DNA of 64,000 nucleotides from Thermotoga sp. KOL6 (GCF_002866025.1 NZ_LNDE01000001.1:124001-188000); one strand, 5' to 3'. Positions 36,655 through 46,732 are shown, numbered from the stretch's first letter. The notes: a model not told the origin generated them from the letters alone. Translations and numbers: made by a program.

Positions 36655-37662
36655 TTAATATCTAACTCTAGGATCTATGAGAGCGTTTATCACATCAACC
36701 AAGATGCTTATCACCACAACAATCAAAGCAAAGAACACGACCGTTCCTTGAATAGCTGGAAAATCCCTGTATCTGATCTTCATAACGAGATAGCTCCCCA
36801 ATCCAGGCCAAGAAAAGGTGGTTTCGGTGAGGACAGCTCCACCCAGAAGCAGAGCAAATTGAAGCCCCATCATCGTAAAAATAGGTACTAAAGCATTCTT
36901 TAGAGCGTATCTGAAAAGAACTACTCTCTCTTTCAAACCTCGAGCACGTGCAGCTTTAACAAAGTCCTGCCCTAGAGTTAGAACGGTGTTATTTCTCACC
37001 ATTCTAACAAACACACTCGATATAACTAAACCCAAAGTGAGACCAGGAAGAATCAAATGCTCGAGAATATCCTTCAAAGCTTTCCAATTGCCTGTGAAAA
37101 GAGAGTCTATCAAGAAAACACCGGTGATCACTTTCAAGTTAACAGTAGGAGATATTCTACCTCCCACAGGAAGCCATCTCAGAACTATTCCGAAAATATA
37201 CTGCATCATCAAACCAAACCAAAATACGGGAACAGCGTACATCACCATTGAAAACATGCGAGCACCTATATCTATTCCACTGTCCCTTTTGTAAGCAGCA
37301 AAACTACCCCAAAAAATTCCCACAAGAACAGCTATCACGAAAGAAAAAAGTGTCAATTCCAACGTCGCTGGAAATCTTTCTTTTATCTCATCCCAAACGG
37401 GTCTTCCAGTCAAAGTGGATTTCCCCAAATCTCCCTTCAGAAGATCTCCGATGTAATCGAAAAACTGAACAATTATGGGTTTGTCCAAACCGAGTTCGTG
37501 TCGCTTTTGTTCTATCACCTCTTTGGGAGCTTTACCACCCAATATAGCGAGTACAGGATCTCCTGGTATGATCCTGAGTACCAAAAAAATAAGAGCGAGC
37601 AAGATGAAAATCATCGGTATCGCGAGCACGATTCGTGTTATCACATAATTCTTCAGCGACAT
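36655..37662 (-). CDS. oppB: oligopeptide ABC permease OppB/DppB-type
   Basis: A 335-residue permease of the DppB/OppB family: N-terminal YVITRIVLAIPMIFILLALIFLVLRIIPGDP, then the EAA loop ARGLKERVVLFRYALKNALVPIFTMMG near residues 235-261 and the C-terminal VDVINALIDPRVRY. Six predicted helices. GGAGGTGCCAGG lies before the ATG. It is last in an operon of order C-D-F-A-B, separated from the binding protein gene by a hairpin. Confidence 0.92.
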   Translation of the reverse strand: MSLKNYVITRIVLAIPMIFILLALIFLVLRIIPGDPVLAILGGKAPKEVIEQKRHELGLDKPIIVQFFDYIGDLLKGDLGKSTLTGRPVWDEIKERFPATLELTLFSFVIAVLVGIFWGSFAAYKRDSGIDIGARMFSMVMYAVPVFWFGLMMQYIFGIVLRWLPVGGRISPTVNLKVITGVFLIDSLFTGNWKALKDILEHLILPGLTLGLVISSVFVRMVRNNTVLTLGQDFVKAARARGLKERVVLFRYALKNALVPIFTMMGLQFALLLGGAVLTETTFSWPGLGSYLVMKIRYRDFPAIQGTVVFFALIVVVISILVDVINALIDPRVRY

Positions 37663-37678
37663 CCTGGCACCTCCAAAA

Positions 37679-37701
37679 GCCGTCCCCCTTAAGGGGACGG
37701 C
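37679..37701 (-). terminator. hairpin between oppA and oppB
   Basis: Nine-base stem GCCGTCCCC / GGGGACGGC with a five-base loop, in the 45-base gap. No T-run of note on the minus strand, so it may be a stabiliser rather than a terminator. Confidence 0.6.
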
Positions 37702-37707
37702 GGGAAA

Positions 37708-39213
37708 TCATTCTTCCCAATAGAGAATGTAGTATCTAAAAATCTGCGTAGGTTCGAGCAGTATTCCCTTCACTTGTTTTTTAGCAGCACAGGTTGCAAC
37801 ACCCTGCCAAAGTGGAATGTACGGTACATCCTGGGCAAGAATCTCCTGAACTTTATAATAGATTTCTGCTCTCTTCTCTTGATCAGTGAGTTTTCTCGCC
37901 TCGATCATGAGTTTTTCCACCTCAGGATTCGCGTAAAAACTACCCAAAGATTTTGCCCCGCTTTCACTCAAAAATGGCCACACGTAATCATCTGGATCAA
38001 GATAGTCGGGATACCATCCCAATAAGAACAAACCCATCGTACCGTTTAAGAAATATTCAACATAGGTTGACCACTCAGCGTACTTCAAGTTCACTTTTAT
38101 GACACCTGTCTCTTCGAAGGCTTCTTTCAATACTTGAGCAACATCTGCTTCCGTTGTTCCATAGTGCGTTGGCGTGTACCACAAATCGATAACGAGAGGG
38201 TTGTTTTCATCGTAACCTACTTCTTTGAGAAGCGACTTTGCTTTTTGCAAATCTCTTTCTGGGAACACCGATTTGTGACCCCACATACCTTCAGGTATCA
38301 TGGAGTAGAGCGGTTTTGCAAGTCCTGCAAACACGTCTTCTACGATCACAGATCTGTTTACCGCATAAGCAAGGGCTTGTCGCACATTCGCGTTGTCAAA
38401 AGGTGGCTGGGTTACGTTTATTACCAAATATCTAATTTGTGGACTGTTTCCTTTGTAAACAACGATATCTTCACGCCCTTCAAGATCTATGATGTCCCTT
38501 GGGTCGAGATGCCTATAAGCGACATCTACTTCTCCCGTCTCAAGCGCCAATCTGAGCGTAGAAGCACTTTCATAGAAATTTATGACAATCCTTTTGGTTT
38601 TCGGTTTTTCTCCAAAATAGTTTGGATTCTCCTCTAAAACTATCCTTACGTCCCTGATCCATTCCTTGATCCTGTACGGCCCAGAAGCAGAAGGGATTCC
38701 TTCATAGAAAGAGTCCACGGGATAGACTTTGGGATTAACAGGATACGCAACGGTGTATCCAAGGACAGAAACGAAAGCAGAGAAAGGATATTTCAATGTA
38801 ACACGGAACGTATAATCGTCGACCACCTCTGTTTTTTCGATTATGTCCGAAAGCAAGAAAGCGGGATCTCCGTTGAGCCTGATAACCCTATCAAAGGAGT
38901 ACTTGAACACATGAGCATCGATGGGTGTTCCATCCTCAAACTTGGCGTCTTTCCTGAGGTAGAATGTGTAAACGGTACCTGTCTCGTTCACTTCCCATCT
39001 TTTTGCTAGAACAGGTTTCAAATTACTGGTGCCGATCTCGTAGTCGACAAGACCGACCATGACATTTTGGAGAATGTTCGAAGAGAAGTAATCGTAACAA
39101 TTTGCTGGATCCAGAGTTCTGATTTTATCCGTAGTTCCCACTACGATGACGTCTCTAGCTGCAAAAGACAGAGTTACCGCCAAGATCAGAAACAACCATA
39201 CAAACCTTTTCAT
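37708..39213 (-). CDS. oppA: oligopeptide/solute-binding protein, family 5
   Basis: A 501-residue exported binding protein of family 5. Signal peptide MKRFVWLFLILAVTLSFA, no lipobox, which fits a soluble or otherwise anchored protein in this lineage. Typical pieces: RDVIVVGTTDKIRTLDPANCYD at the mature start, AKRWEVNETGTVYTFYLRKDAKFEDGTPIDAHVFKYSFDRV, and ANVRQALAYAVNRSVIVEDVFAG. GGAGGT lies seven bases before ATG 39213. In this lineage family 5 proteins often bind oligosaccharides as well as peptides, so the ligand is uncertain. Confidence 0.92.
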   Translation of the reverse strand: MKRFVWLFLILAVTLSFAARDVIVVGTTDKIRTLDPANCYDYFSSNILQNVMVGLVDYEIGTSNLKPVLAKRWEVNETGTVYTFYLRKDAKFEDGTPIDAHVFKYSFDRVIRLNGDPAFLLSDIIEKTEVVDDYTFRVTLKYPFSAFVSVLGYTVAYPVNPKVYPVDSFYEGIPSASGPYRIKEWIRDVRIVLEENPNYFGEKPKTKRIVINFYESASTLRLALETGEVDVAYRHLDPRDIIDLEGREDIVVYKGNSPQIRYLVINVTQPPFDNANVRQALAYAVNRSVIVEDVFAGLAKPLYSMIPEGMWGHKSVFPERDLQKAKSLLKEVGYDENNPLVIDLWYTPTHYGTTEADVAQVLKEAFEETGVIKVNLKYAEWSTYVEYFLNGTMGLFLLGWYPDYLDPDDYVWPFLSESGAKSLGSFYANPEVEKLMIEARKLTDQEKRAEIYYKVQEILAQDVPYIPLWQGVATCAAKKQVKGILLEPTQIFRYYILYWEE

Positions 39214-39228
39214 ACCCACTACCTCCCT

Positions 39229-40206
39229 TCAGTTATAAAGGTGACATGCCACCTTATGGTTCTTTTCTAAAGTCCGGAGTTGCGGTTCTTCTTTCTCGCA
39301 GATATCCACCTTAAAGGGACATCTGGGATGAAATCTGCAGCCCGATGGTACCTCTATTGGATTGGGCGTTTCCCCTTCAGGTATGAACTTCTTCTTTTTT
39401 GTGAGTGTAGGTTCGGGAACAGCTGAGATCAACGCTTGTGTGTAAGGATGTTTAGGATTCAAGTAAATATCTTCAAAATCACCAATTTCCACAATTTTTC
39501 CTAGATACATGACCGCTATTTCGTCACATATGTACTTCGTAGTTGCAAGATCGTGTGTGATGAACAACATTGTAAGATTGAACTCTTTTCGAAGCTCCTG
39601 AAGTAGCTTCAGGAGTTGGGATCTTACGGAGACATCAAGCATGGCAACGGCTTCATCTGCAACCACGAATTGAGGCTTCAAAATCAAAGCTCGAGCTATA
39701 ACTACCCTTTGCCTCTGACCTCCAGAGAGCTCTTTTGGATATCTTCTATAGAAATCCTCAGCTGGTTCTAGATTAACTCTTCTCAACATTTCAAGAACCA
39801 TTTCTCTTCTGGAGGGTTTATCTCCTATTTTGTGTATTTCAAGAGCGTGTTCTATCGCCTTTCCTACTCTCATATAAGGATTCAAAGAAGCCATTGGATC
39901 TTGGAAAATAATTTGCATATCCTTCCTCAGTTTTCTCAATGCCTCTTTCGAAAGGTTTGTTATGTCTTTTCCACCGAATATGACACTACCGGATGTTGGC
40001 TCCTCGAGCCTTAATATCACTCTCCCAGTTGTTGTTTTCCCAGAACCAGATTCTCCAACGAGTCCTAGACTTTTTCCTCTCTCGATTTGAAAACTTATCC
40101 CATCAACAGCTTTCACGAACTTTTTTGGCTTTCTCAACATCACATCTACGAGTCCTTGTTTTACGGGAAAATATTTTTTCAAGTTTCTCACTTCAATTAA
40201 GGTCAT
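39229..40206 (-). CDS. oppF: oligopeptide ABC ATPase, OppF-type
   Basis: A 325-residue ATPase with Walker A GESGSGKTT, signature LSGGQRQRVVIARAL, Walker B (FVVADEAVAMLDVS, in which the usual Glu-Pro-x is Glu-Ala-Val) and the oligopeptide-binding C-terminal segment VPSGCRFHPRCPFKVDICEKEEPQL containing the conserved cysteine set of the family. ATG at 40206 has GGAGGAG six bases upstream. It overlaps the preceding oppD by 14 bases. Confidence 0.92.
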   Translation of the reverse strand: MTLIEVRNLKKYFPVKQGLVDVMLRKPKKFVKAVDGISFQIERGKSLGLVGESGSGKTTTGRVILRLEEPTSGSVIFGGKDITNLSKEALRKLRKDMQIIFQDPMASLNPYMRVGKAIEHALEIHKIGDKPSRREMVLEMLRRVNLEPAEDFYRRYPKELSGGQRQRVVIARALILKPQFVVADEAVAMLDVSVRSQLLKLLQELRKEFNLTMLFITHDLATTKYICDEIAVMYLGKIVEIGDFEDIYLNPKHPYTQALISAVPEPTLTKKKKFIPEGETPNPIEVPSGCRFHPRCPFKVDICEKEEPQLRTLEKNHKVACHLYN

Positions 40207-41164
40207 CGGGATCTCCTCCATAAAGCCAACATTTCACACGTGTACCGTCAACCACAAAATCAGGAGGAACCTTTTCCCAACAAATTTTCTTTGCTTTCTG
40301 ACATCTTGGAGCAAATCTACACCCTTTTGGTGGTCTTGAAAGATCCGGTGGAGAGCCGGGTATGTACTTTAGATCTCTGTCAGTAATGTTTGTGTTCGGT
40401 ATGGATTCTAAAAGTCCAACAGTGTAAGGATGAAGAGGCTCCATGAAAATTCTTTCCTTAGTTGCCAATTCTACCAAATGACCCGCATACATTACTCCCA
40501 CTCTATCTGCCGCTTCCGCTACTAGTCCCATATCGTGCGTTATCAAAACCATGGCAGTGTTGTGTTCTTTCGAAAGTTTTTCTAAAAGATTCATTATCTG
40601 CGCTTGAACTATTACGTCCAAAGAAGTCGTGGGTTCATCCGCTATAAGCACATCGGGATTCAACACAATAGACAAGGCTATCATCACTCTCTGCCTCATT
40701 CCCCCACTGAACTGAAATGGATAGTCTTTCAGCCTGTTCTTATTTATACCGACATCCTCTAAGGCTTTTGCTGCAAGTTCTCGAGCTTCTTCTCTGCTGA
40801 TATCAGATCGATGCGCGAGAATCATTTCTACGAAGTGATCTTCTACCTTTAGAATCGGGTTGAGGGAGGTCATAGGATCCTGGAAGATCATCGAAACTTT
40901 CGAACCTCTGATTTGACGCATTCTATCTTCTGAAAGCGAGAGAATATCTTTCCCGTCCACCTTTATGCTTCCTTCCACAATCGTCCCTTTTGGGAGAAGT
41001 CGCATGATGGAAAAGCCGAGGGTGGATTTTCCGCATCCAGATTCACCTACCAAACCAAGGGTTTCTCCCTTTTCCAAATAGAAAGATACATTTTCAACGG
41101 CTTTCACAAAACTATTTTCCGTTCTATACGTCACATTGACATCCTCAAGTTCCAATACTTTCAT
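40193..41164 (-). CDS. oppD: oligopeptide ABC ATPase, OppD-type
   Basis: A 323-residue ATPase with Walker A GESGCGKST, signature FSGGMRQRVMIALSI, Walker B DVLIADEPTTSLDV, and the C-terminal Cys-rich segment GCRFAPRCQKAKKICWEKVPP of the family that may hold an iron-sulfur cluster in some members. ATG at 41164 overlaps the oppC stop. Confidence 0.93.
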   Translation of the reverse strand: MKVLELEDVNVTYRTENSFVKAVENVSFYLEKGETLGLVGESGCGKSTLGFSIMRLLPKGTIVEGSIKVDGKDILSLSEDRMRQIRGSKVSMIFQDPMTSLNPILKVEDHFVEMILAHRSDISREEARELAAKALEDVGINKNRLKDYPFQFSGGMRQRVMIALSIVLNPDVLIADEPTTSLDVIVQAQIMNLLEKLSKEHNTAMVLITHDMGLVAEAADRVGVMYAGHLVELATKERIFMEPLHPYTVGLLESIPNTNITDRDLKYIPGSPPDLSRPPKGCRFAPRCQKAKKICWEKVPPDFVVDGTRVKCWLYGGDPDDLN

Positions 41165-42024
41165 TTACTTCTCTCCCCAACATTTGGATTGATGATTTCA
41201 CTCAATCCTTCGCTGAACATAGAAAATCCAAGAACGGCCGTTACGATGGCAAGGCCAGGGAAAAGAACTCCCCACCATGCTTTGCTCAATATGAATCTCT
41301 GACCGTTACTCAAGTCAAATCCCCAATCTGGGGTGGGAGGAGCTATTCCAAGTCCGAGAAAACTGAGCCCCGCCTCCGTCATGATTGCGTCTGCAAGATT
41401 CATGGATAGAACAACTACAACGGAAGGGAGCACGTTTGGAAGAACGTACTTCAGAAGTATCTCCCAATCTCTGGCTCCCAACGCCCTGGCAGCCTCCACG
41501 TAAAGTTCACTTTTCACACTTGCAACCTGATTCCTCACAACTTTGAAGTAAGTAGGAGCGTAAACAACCGCTATTGAAATCGCTATGTTCATTATCCCAG
41601 GCCCGAGAACAGCAGCAACTGCTATCGCAAGGATCAGGCCAGGGAAAGAATATACAGCGTCCATGATCAACGTCAGTACACGATCAAAAATTCCTCCAAT
41701 GTAGCCGGAGAAAAGACCAAGGGGTATTCCAACAGCAGATGCTATGAGAACAGCAAAGAATGCTACCATCAAAGCAATTCTAGAGCCGTATATAACTCTG
41801 CTGAGGATATCTCGCCCAAGATTATCTGTTCCAAACACATATTTCTCTGAGGGTGGTTGCAAAGATCTACCCACTCGAACGGTGGGATCGTAAGGTGCCA
41901 AGACAGGAGCGAAAATCGCCAGAAAAATGTAGAACATCAGAATTATCATTCCAATAAAGGTGAGAATACCGGTTCGGCGTTTAAACAATTTGAACATCGG
42001 TTTGAAGACTTTTTCAGAAATCAC
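41161..42024 (-). CDS. oppC: oligopeptide ABC permease OppC/DppC-type
   Basis: A 287-residue permease from the chosen start, GTG at 42024, with GGAG nine bases upstream. It has FGTDNLGRDILSRVIYGSRIALMVAF and ALGARDWEILLKYVLPNVLPSVVVVLSMNLADAIMTEAGLSFLGLGIAPPTPDWG, diagnostic of the DppC/OppC family. The open frame extends further upstream to 42141 with ATG codons at 42096 and 42141, but these give a non-family N terminus. It is the first gene of the operon. Confidence 0.88.
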   Translation of the reverse strand: MISEKVFKPMFKLFKRRTGILTFIGMIILMFYIFLAIFAPVLAPYDPTVRVGRSLQPPSEKYVFGTDNLGRDILSRVIYGSRIALMVAFFAVLIASAVGIPLGLFSGYIGGIFDRVLTLIMDAVYSFPGLILAIAVAAVLGPGIMNIAISIAVVYAPTYFKVVRNQVASVKSELYVEAARALGARDWEILLKYVLPNVLPSVVVVLSMNLADAIMTEAGLSFLGLGIAPPTPDWGFDLSNGQRFILSKAWWGVLFPGLAIVTAVLGFSMFSEGLSEIINPNVGERSK

Positions 42025-42211
42025 ACTGACCAACTCCGTGCATCTTTTTCCAATAATAATACCATACAAAAGCATAAGGTTCAAATTCCTAATCATCTCT
42101 GATCTGCATCTTAGGAAAAATTCCCAATTCTTTTGAAACATTATAGTGTGCTATGATAATTTTCAGTATCATTTCTTCAGTTTACGCATACCGTGTTAGA
42201 GAGGTGATTAA

Positions 42212-43270
42212 ATGAAAGTTGTTTCGCTCGTAGGAGCTAGACCTCAAATCATAAAGGAAGCAATACTTCACAAAAAATTCAAAGAAAGAGGTATAGAAGA
42301 AATTTTGGTTCATTCTGGTCAACATTACGATTACAACATGTCTGACGTGTTTTTTGAGATTCTTGAAATAAGAAAACCCACATACAATCTCAACGTTGGA
42401 TCTGGAACACATGGAGAAATGACTGGAAAGATCATGATAAGGTTTGAAAGAATTCTCACAATGGAAAAGCCTGATCTTGTTCTAGTTTATGGTGATACAA
42501 ACACAACACTTGCCGGTGCCATCGTTGCCGCGAAATTGAAAATTCCCGTTGCTCATGTAGAGGCTGGTATCAGACAACACCCAAAGAGCATGCCAGAAGA
42601 AATAAACAGAGTTGTTACAGATCATGTTTCTCAACTTCTTTTCTGTCCCAGTCGTCTCGCTGTTGAAAATTTGAAAAAGGAAGGTATAGAATCCGGTGTT
42701 TATTTCGTGGGAGATGTGATGTACGATCTCTTTCTGAAAATGGAGAATATGTTCAAGTATGAAACGTTCAAAAAGTTGAATCTAGAAGAAAACGGATTCA
42801 TTCTCGTTACTCTTCACAGAGATTTTAATGTGGATAATCCGAAGAAGCTGAAGAAAATCCTTCTTCAGTTGGAAAGGTTAACAAAAATTAAGAAAATCGT
42901 CTTTCCTATTCACCCCAGAACAAAGAAAAGAATAAAAGAGTTCGGATTTGAGAGATTTCTTGAAAGAATGGAGATAATAGATCCTGTGGATTATTTAAAC
43001 TTGATGGGGCTTTTAAAGAAATGCTGGAGAGTTATCACGGACAGTGGCGGATTACAAAAAGAAGCTTATTATGCGGGAAAAAAGGCAATTGTTGTTATGC
43101 CGGACACAGGTTGGAGAGAACTAATCGAACTAGGATGGAACAGATTGGCCAACGAGGAAAATCTTTTCGAAGTGACGATAGATGATTATGAAGTTGAATA
43201 TCCAACTGGTGTATACGGCGACGGAAACGCTTCCGAAAAGATTATTGATGTCATAGAAAAAAGTGTTTAG
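42212..43270 (+). CDS. wecB: UDP-N-acetylglucosamine 2-epimerase (non-hydrolysing)
   Basis: A 352-residue enzyme that interconverts UDP-GlcNAc and UDP-ManNAc for surface polysaccharides. The motifs GARPQIIKEA, HSGQHYDYNMSDVF, VYGDTNTTLAGAIVAAKLKIPVAHVEAGIR and VITDSGGLQKEAYYAGKKAIVVMPDTGWRELIE are all present and well conserved. AGAGAGGTGA lies before the ATG. It stands alone between the divergent opp operon and the convergent pgl gene; I see no neighbouring glycosyltransferase. Confidence 0.94.
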   Translation: MKVVSLVGARPQIIKEAILHKKFKERGIEEILVHSGQHYDYNMSDVFFEILEIRKPTYNLNVGSGTHGEMTGKIMIRFERILTMEKPDLVLVYGDTNTTLAGAIVAAKLKIPVAHVEAGIRQHPKSMPEEINRVVTDHVSQLLFCPSRLAVENLKKEGIESGVYFVGDVMYDLFLKMENMFKYETFKKLNLEENGFILVTLHRDFNVDNPKKLKKILLQLERLTKIKKIVFPIHPRTKKRIKEFGFERFLERMEIIDPVDYLNLMGLLKKCWRVITDSGGLQKEAYYAGKKAIVVMPDTGWRELIELGWNRLANEENLFEVTIDDYEVEYPTGVYGDGNASEKIIDVIEKSV

Positions 43271-43308
43271 TTAGAGAATCTTGAAATCGACTGCAATGTG
43301 TCAAACAA

Positions 43309-43974
43309 TCAACTGGCGTTGAGAAACCACACTGTTTTCAATTGACCTTTTACGAAACTTGCAGGAAACTTTTTGCCATTCAGTATATCTACCAGTCTTC
43401 TTCTTTTCTCTGATCCTCTTATGATGAAAAAGACGTACTGCGATGTGTTCAGTGGGGTGAAAGTCATGGTGATTCTGGGCACATTCGGATTCCCTTGCGC
43501 GGGCACAGGAACCACCCATTTATTTTTTCTACCCGTTTCCAAGTCAAAAATCGATGCGACATGTCCATCTGGTCCCATTCCCAGAATTGACATATCAAAT
43601 CGAAATGTAATTCGTTTTATTTCTTCCTCGTACCTTTTGCACGCTTTTTCAATAGGGAGAGATGTTTCGACAAAGTGAATGTTACTTTTGGGAATGTCTA
43701 TCCTTTTGAAGAACGATTCTTCTATGTTCCTAAAATTACTGTGTTCAGAGAGCAAAGGCACGTACCTTTCATCACTCAGAAAAAAGTGTATTTTTTCCCA
43801 AGGAAGATTCGATTCTCCGAGTTTTTCATAGACTGGTATGGGAGTATTCCCGCCTGCAAGAACCACGAATATTTTCTCTTTTTCTCTCAAAAGTTCTTTC
43901 ATCTTCCCTACAATTTTTTCTGTGACGAAATCCACGAAATTCTCTTCGAGAATGTATATTACGGTTTTCGCCAT
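43309..43974 (-). CDS. pgl: 6-phosphogluconolactonase
   Basis: A 221-residue enzyme of the SOL/DevB family, which hydrolyses 6-phosphogluconolactone in the oxidative pentose phosphate pathway. Conserved segments: [37 protein letters not shown] and [15 protein letters not shown]. It starts 16 bases before the zwf stop, so its translation is coupled to zwf. Confidence 0.93.
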   Translation of the reverse strand: MAKTVIYILEENFVDFVTEKIVGKMKELLREKEKIFVVLAGGNTPIPVYEKLGESNLPWEKIHFFLSDERYVPLLSEHSNFRNIEESFFKRIDIPKSNIHFVETSLPIEKACKRYEEEIKRITFRFDMSILGMGPDGHVASIFDLETGRKNKWVVPVPAQGNPNVPRITMTFTPLNTSQYVFFIIRGSEKRRRLVDILNGKKFPASFVKGQLKTVWFLNAS

Positions 43975-45458
43975 TTTCTTCCATCCCTCTCTATCAATTC
44001 ATCGGCTGCCTTTGGCCCCCATGTCCCTGCAGGATAAATGTGCGGAGAAAAACGCTCTGGATTATTTTCCCATGTTTTCAATACGGGGTCCAAAAGTTTC
44101 CAGGATACTTCCAAATCATCTTTTCTCATAAAGAGCGTCGGATCCCCCAATATCACATCAAGAAGTAGTCTTTCGTAGGCTTCTGGTAACTTTACTCCAA
44201 AAAAATCTTCGTATTTGAAGTTCATGCTGAGCAATTGTGAGTACATTCCAGGACAAGGTCTCTTCACTTGAAATTCTAAAGCTATGCTCTCATCGGGTTG
44301 AATGGTAAACACGATTGCATTCGGTTCTATTTCTTCTGAAGGAACTTCGGGAAAGATAGAATGCGGGATTTTTTTGAAGATCACAGCCACTTCTGTTACT
44401 TTTTTGGGAAGCCTTTTTCCAGCCCTCAAGTAGAAAGGAACACCACTCCATCTCCAGTTGTCTATGAAAAGTTTCATAGCTACAAATGTTTCCACTGTGG
44501 AATCCTTTGCCACTCCTGATTCTTCTCTGTAAGCGGGTACAAATTTACCATTTACCGTTCCTCTTCCGTATTGTCCCCTAACTATCCACTCTTCGAGTTT
44601 TTCTAACGGAAATGGTCTTATCGATTTGAAAAGTTTCACACGTTCGTTTCGGAAACTTTCCCCATCAAAAGAGGCAGGAGGCTCCATGGCTACCAACGCC
44701 AGAATTTGAAGCATATGATTTTGAAAAATGTCCCTCAGAAGACCTGTGTTTTCAAAGTAACCTGCTCTGTGTTCCACTCCGATATCTTCCGCTATGGTGA
44801 TCTGAACGTGATCTATAAATTTGTTGTTCCAAACCTCTTCAAATATGAAATTTGCAAATCTAAACACCAATATGTTTTGAACGGTTTCTTTCCCGAGATA
44901 ATGGTCTATTCTGAATATTTGATGCTCTTTGAACGTTCTCTGTAGTGTTTCCTCGAGTTTTGTAGCGGAGTCCATGTCCTTCCCAAAAGGTTTTTCTACA
45001 ACGATACGCGCCCATTCATGATTTAAACCAACTTTTGAAATGTTTTCCAAAATGGGAATGTAAAGATCCGGCGGAACTGCAAGATAATAAATGACACTTT
45101 CCGCGTTCGTTTTTTTCTTCAATTCCATAACTTTTCTTTTCAGCGTTTTAAAACTGGTAAGATCAGAATAGTCTACTCTTGTGTAATGGCAGCGTTTGGA
45201 AAATTCTGGTTGAACCTCAAACCTTTCCCTGAAATTTTCCTCACTCATTTGAGTTCTGGCAGATCCGAGCAGGAAGAATTCATCGGGGAAAATTTCGGCT
45301 TCGAAGAGTCGATGCAGTGCAGGAACTAGTTTTCTCTTAGTCAAATCTCCAGAAGCTCCAAATATCACTATTCCAAATGGTCTCCTCACCTTTGGAAAAC
45401 ACTTCAATGTTCCTAAAGAATCCTTAGGACACTTTTTCAACCCTAAATTACACTTCAC
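43959..45458 (-). CDS. zwf: glucose-6-phosphate 1-dehydrogenase with Cys-rich N-terminal extension
   Basis: A 499-residue enzyme that oxidises glucose 6-phosphate to the lactone, producing NADPH or NADH. The coenzyme motif [12 protein letters not shown] is at about residues 37-48, the EKPFGKD segment follows, and the catalytic [13 protein letters not shown] with its His is present. Before the Rossmann fold the N terminus has about 30 extra residues with Cys at positions 3, 9 and 20 (by the GTG start). AAGGTGG lies a few bases before GTG 45458, so this start is reasonable. It forms an operon with pgl. Confidence 0.92.
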   Translation of the reverse strand: MKCNLGLKKCPKDSLGTLKCFPKVRRPFGIVIFGASGDLTKRKLVPALHRLFEAEIFPDEFFLLGSARTQMSEENFRERFEVQPEFSKRCHYTRVDYSDLTSFKTLKRKVMELKKKTNAESVIYYLAVPPDLYIPILENISKVGLNHEWARIVVEKPFGKDMDSATKLEETLQRTFKEHQIFRIDHYLGKETVQNILVFRFANFIFEEVWNNKFIDHVQITIAEDIGVEHRAGYFENTGLLRDIFQNHMLQILALVAMEPPASFDGESFRNERVKLFKSIRPFPLEKLEEWIVRGQYGRGTVNGKFVPAYREESGVAKDSTVETFVAMKLFIDNWRWSGVPFYLRAGKRLPKKVTEVAVIFKKIPHSIFPEVPSEEIEPNAIVFTIQPDESIALEFQVKRPCPGMYSQLLSMNFKYEDFFGVKLPEAYERLLLDVILGDPTLFMRKDDLEVSWKLLDPVLKTWENNPERFSPHIYPAGTWGPKAADELIERDGRKWRKP

Positions 45459-45482
45459 AACACCACCTTCTTTCATTTAGAG

Positions 45483-45529
45483 ATTTTACCACAGAAATAA
45501 GTTAAAACTTAGTAAAATCGTGTTAGAAT
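45483..45529. promoter_or_regulatory. divergent promoters of zwf and the PspC gene
   Basis: On the plus strand TTAAAA (45502-45507), 16 bases, then TGT-TAGAAT (45524-45529, extended -10). On the minus strand TGG-TAAAAT (45488-45483, extended -10) with start near 45476. Confidence 0.55.
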
Positions 45530-45553
45530 TGATCTGAGAAAGGGGGAATTGTT

Positions 45554-45940
45554 GTGAAACAACTCAAACGTTCCAAAAAGAACAGGATTATAGCGGGAGT
45601 TTGTGGAGGAATTGCTGAGTACTTCGATGTTGATCCTACCCTGGTAAGGCTTATTTGGGTTCTTCTTACCCTCGCTTGGGGGGCAGGAATCCTATTGTAC
45701 ATAATCGCTTGGATAATCATGCCAGAAGAAGAGAGCGATGAAGAACAGAGAAGGGAAACGGTGTTCCAAAACATGGAGGGTTTAAAAGTGCTCCTTGGGG
45801 GACTTCTCATTCTGTTGGGATTGATCTTGTTTGTTTCAGCTTTTTTTCCCATTCTATTCAGCATTTCGTGGAAGATTCTACTGGCGATTTCTCTGATAAT
45901 TTTTGGGGCTCTTCTTCTCTGGAGGAGGAATGAAAAATGA
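45554..45940 (+). CDS. PspC-domain membrane protein
   Basis: A 128-residue protein with an N-terminal PspC domain (about residues 1-62: KRSKKNRIIAGVCGGIAEYFDVDPTLVRLIWVLLTLAWGAGILLYIIAWIIMPEE), a charged linker and two more helices at the C terminus. PspC proteins take part in envelope stress sensing. GTG at 45554 follows GGGGG by seven bases. The stop overlaps the next gene (ATGA). Confidence 0.88.
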   Translation: MKQLKRSKKNRIIAGVCGGIAEYFDVDPTLVRLIWVLLTLAWGAGILLYIIAWIIMPEEESDEEQRRETVFQNMEGLKVLLGGLLILLGLILFVSAFFPILFSISWKILLAISLIIFGALLLWRRNEK

Positions 45941-46728
45941 GGATGATCTTCGGAATTTTTCTCATCCTGGTCGGTATCTTGTTTCTTTTGTCAGTGTTCT
46001 CAGATATAGCTGGTTTTTCCCTCTTCTTAAGGATAGTTCACAATTTCCAGCTTTTCTGGCCACTCATATTGATAGTGATAGGGGTATACATCATCTATCT
46101 TGGGGTAAAAAAGAGATGGATATACTTTTTGAGCGTTGGTGTGTTTGTTGCCTTTCTTTTGTTTCTTCTAGTTTGGCCAAACGAAGATGTGTCTTACAAA
46201 GAACAGATGACTTTCAATGGAATAGGATCTATTTCTTTCGAAGGAGGAATAATGAAAGTGTACATTCTCGAAGGGGAAAATTTCAAAGTTCATACCTCCG
46301 AAGGAATAGAGGTTAAAAAAAGCGGGTCGAAGCTCTTGATAAAAGACTCAACCTGGCGAAAATTCGCCTCGAAGCTTGTAAAATTAGAGTTACCTCCTGA
46401 TATATATGAAATATCTTTTGAAAATGGAGCTTTTACAGTGAACGGTGAATTGAATGAGAACCGCTTTTCTAGGATTCTAGTCAGAGATTGTGTCTTGAAC
46501 ATGAATTTCGAGTTTCTGAAAATGGACGTTCCACTCTATTTCAAAGCGGAAGATTGTGTTTTGGAATCGTCTTTAGAAGTGCCTGAAGGGACTTCCTACT
46601 TTGTGGAAAAGGGTGATGGCATTCTTTCAAAAACAGTAAGGGGAAAACTCCTCGAATCAAGTTTGGATCCAAAAATTCTCTTCGATTTCAGAGAAGGTGT
46701 TTTTCGAGTTCATCTCGAAGGGAGGTAA
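45937..46728 (+). CDS. LiaF-like membrane protein with C-terminal beta domain
   Basis: A 263-residue protein with four or five N-terminal helices (LiaI/LiaF-like toast-rack transmembrane segment, FQLFWPLILIVIGVYII) and a C-terminal soluble domain of about 160 residues with alternating short strands (VYILEGENFKVHTSEGIEVKKSGSKLLIKD, ISFENGAFTVNGEL) like the DUF4097/toast-rack fold. Paired with PspC, it is a candidate envelope stress module. ATG overlaps the previous stop. Confidence 0.72.
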   Translation: MRMIFGIFLILVGILFLLSVFSDIAGFSLFLRIVHNFQLFWPLILIVIGVYIIYLGVKKRWIYFLSVGVFVAFLLFLLVWPNEDVSYKEQMTFNGIGSISFEGGIMKVYILEGENFKVHTSEGIEVKKSGSKLLIKDSTWRKFASKLVKLELPPDIYEISFENGAFTVNGELNENRFSRILVRDCVLNMNFEFLKMDVPLYFKAEDCVLESSLEVPEGTSYFVEKGDGILSKTVRGKLLESSLDPKILFDFREGVFRVHLEGR

Positions 46729-46732
46729 CAGT

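Noticed and set aside
37679-37701. Strong terminator at the end of oppA
   Set aside because: No T-run on the minus strand and oppB lacks its own promoter, so treated as an intercistronic hairpin.
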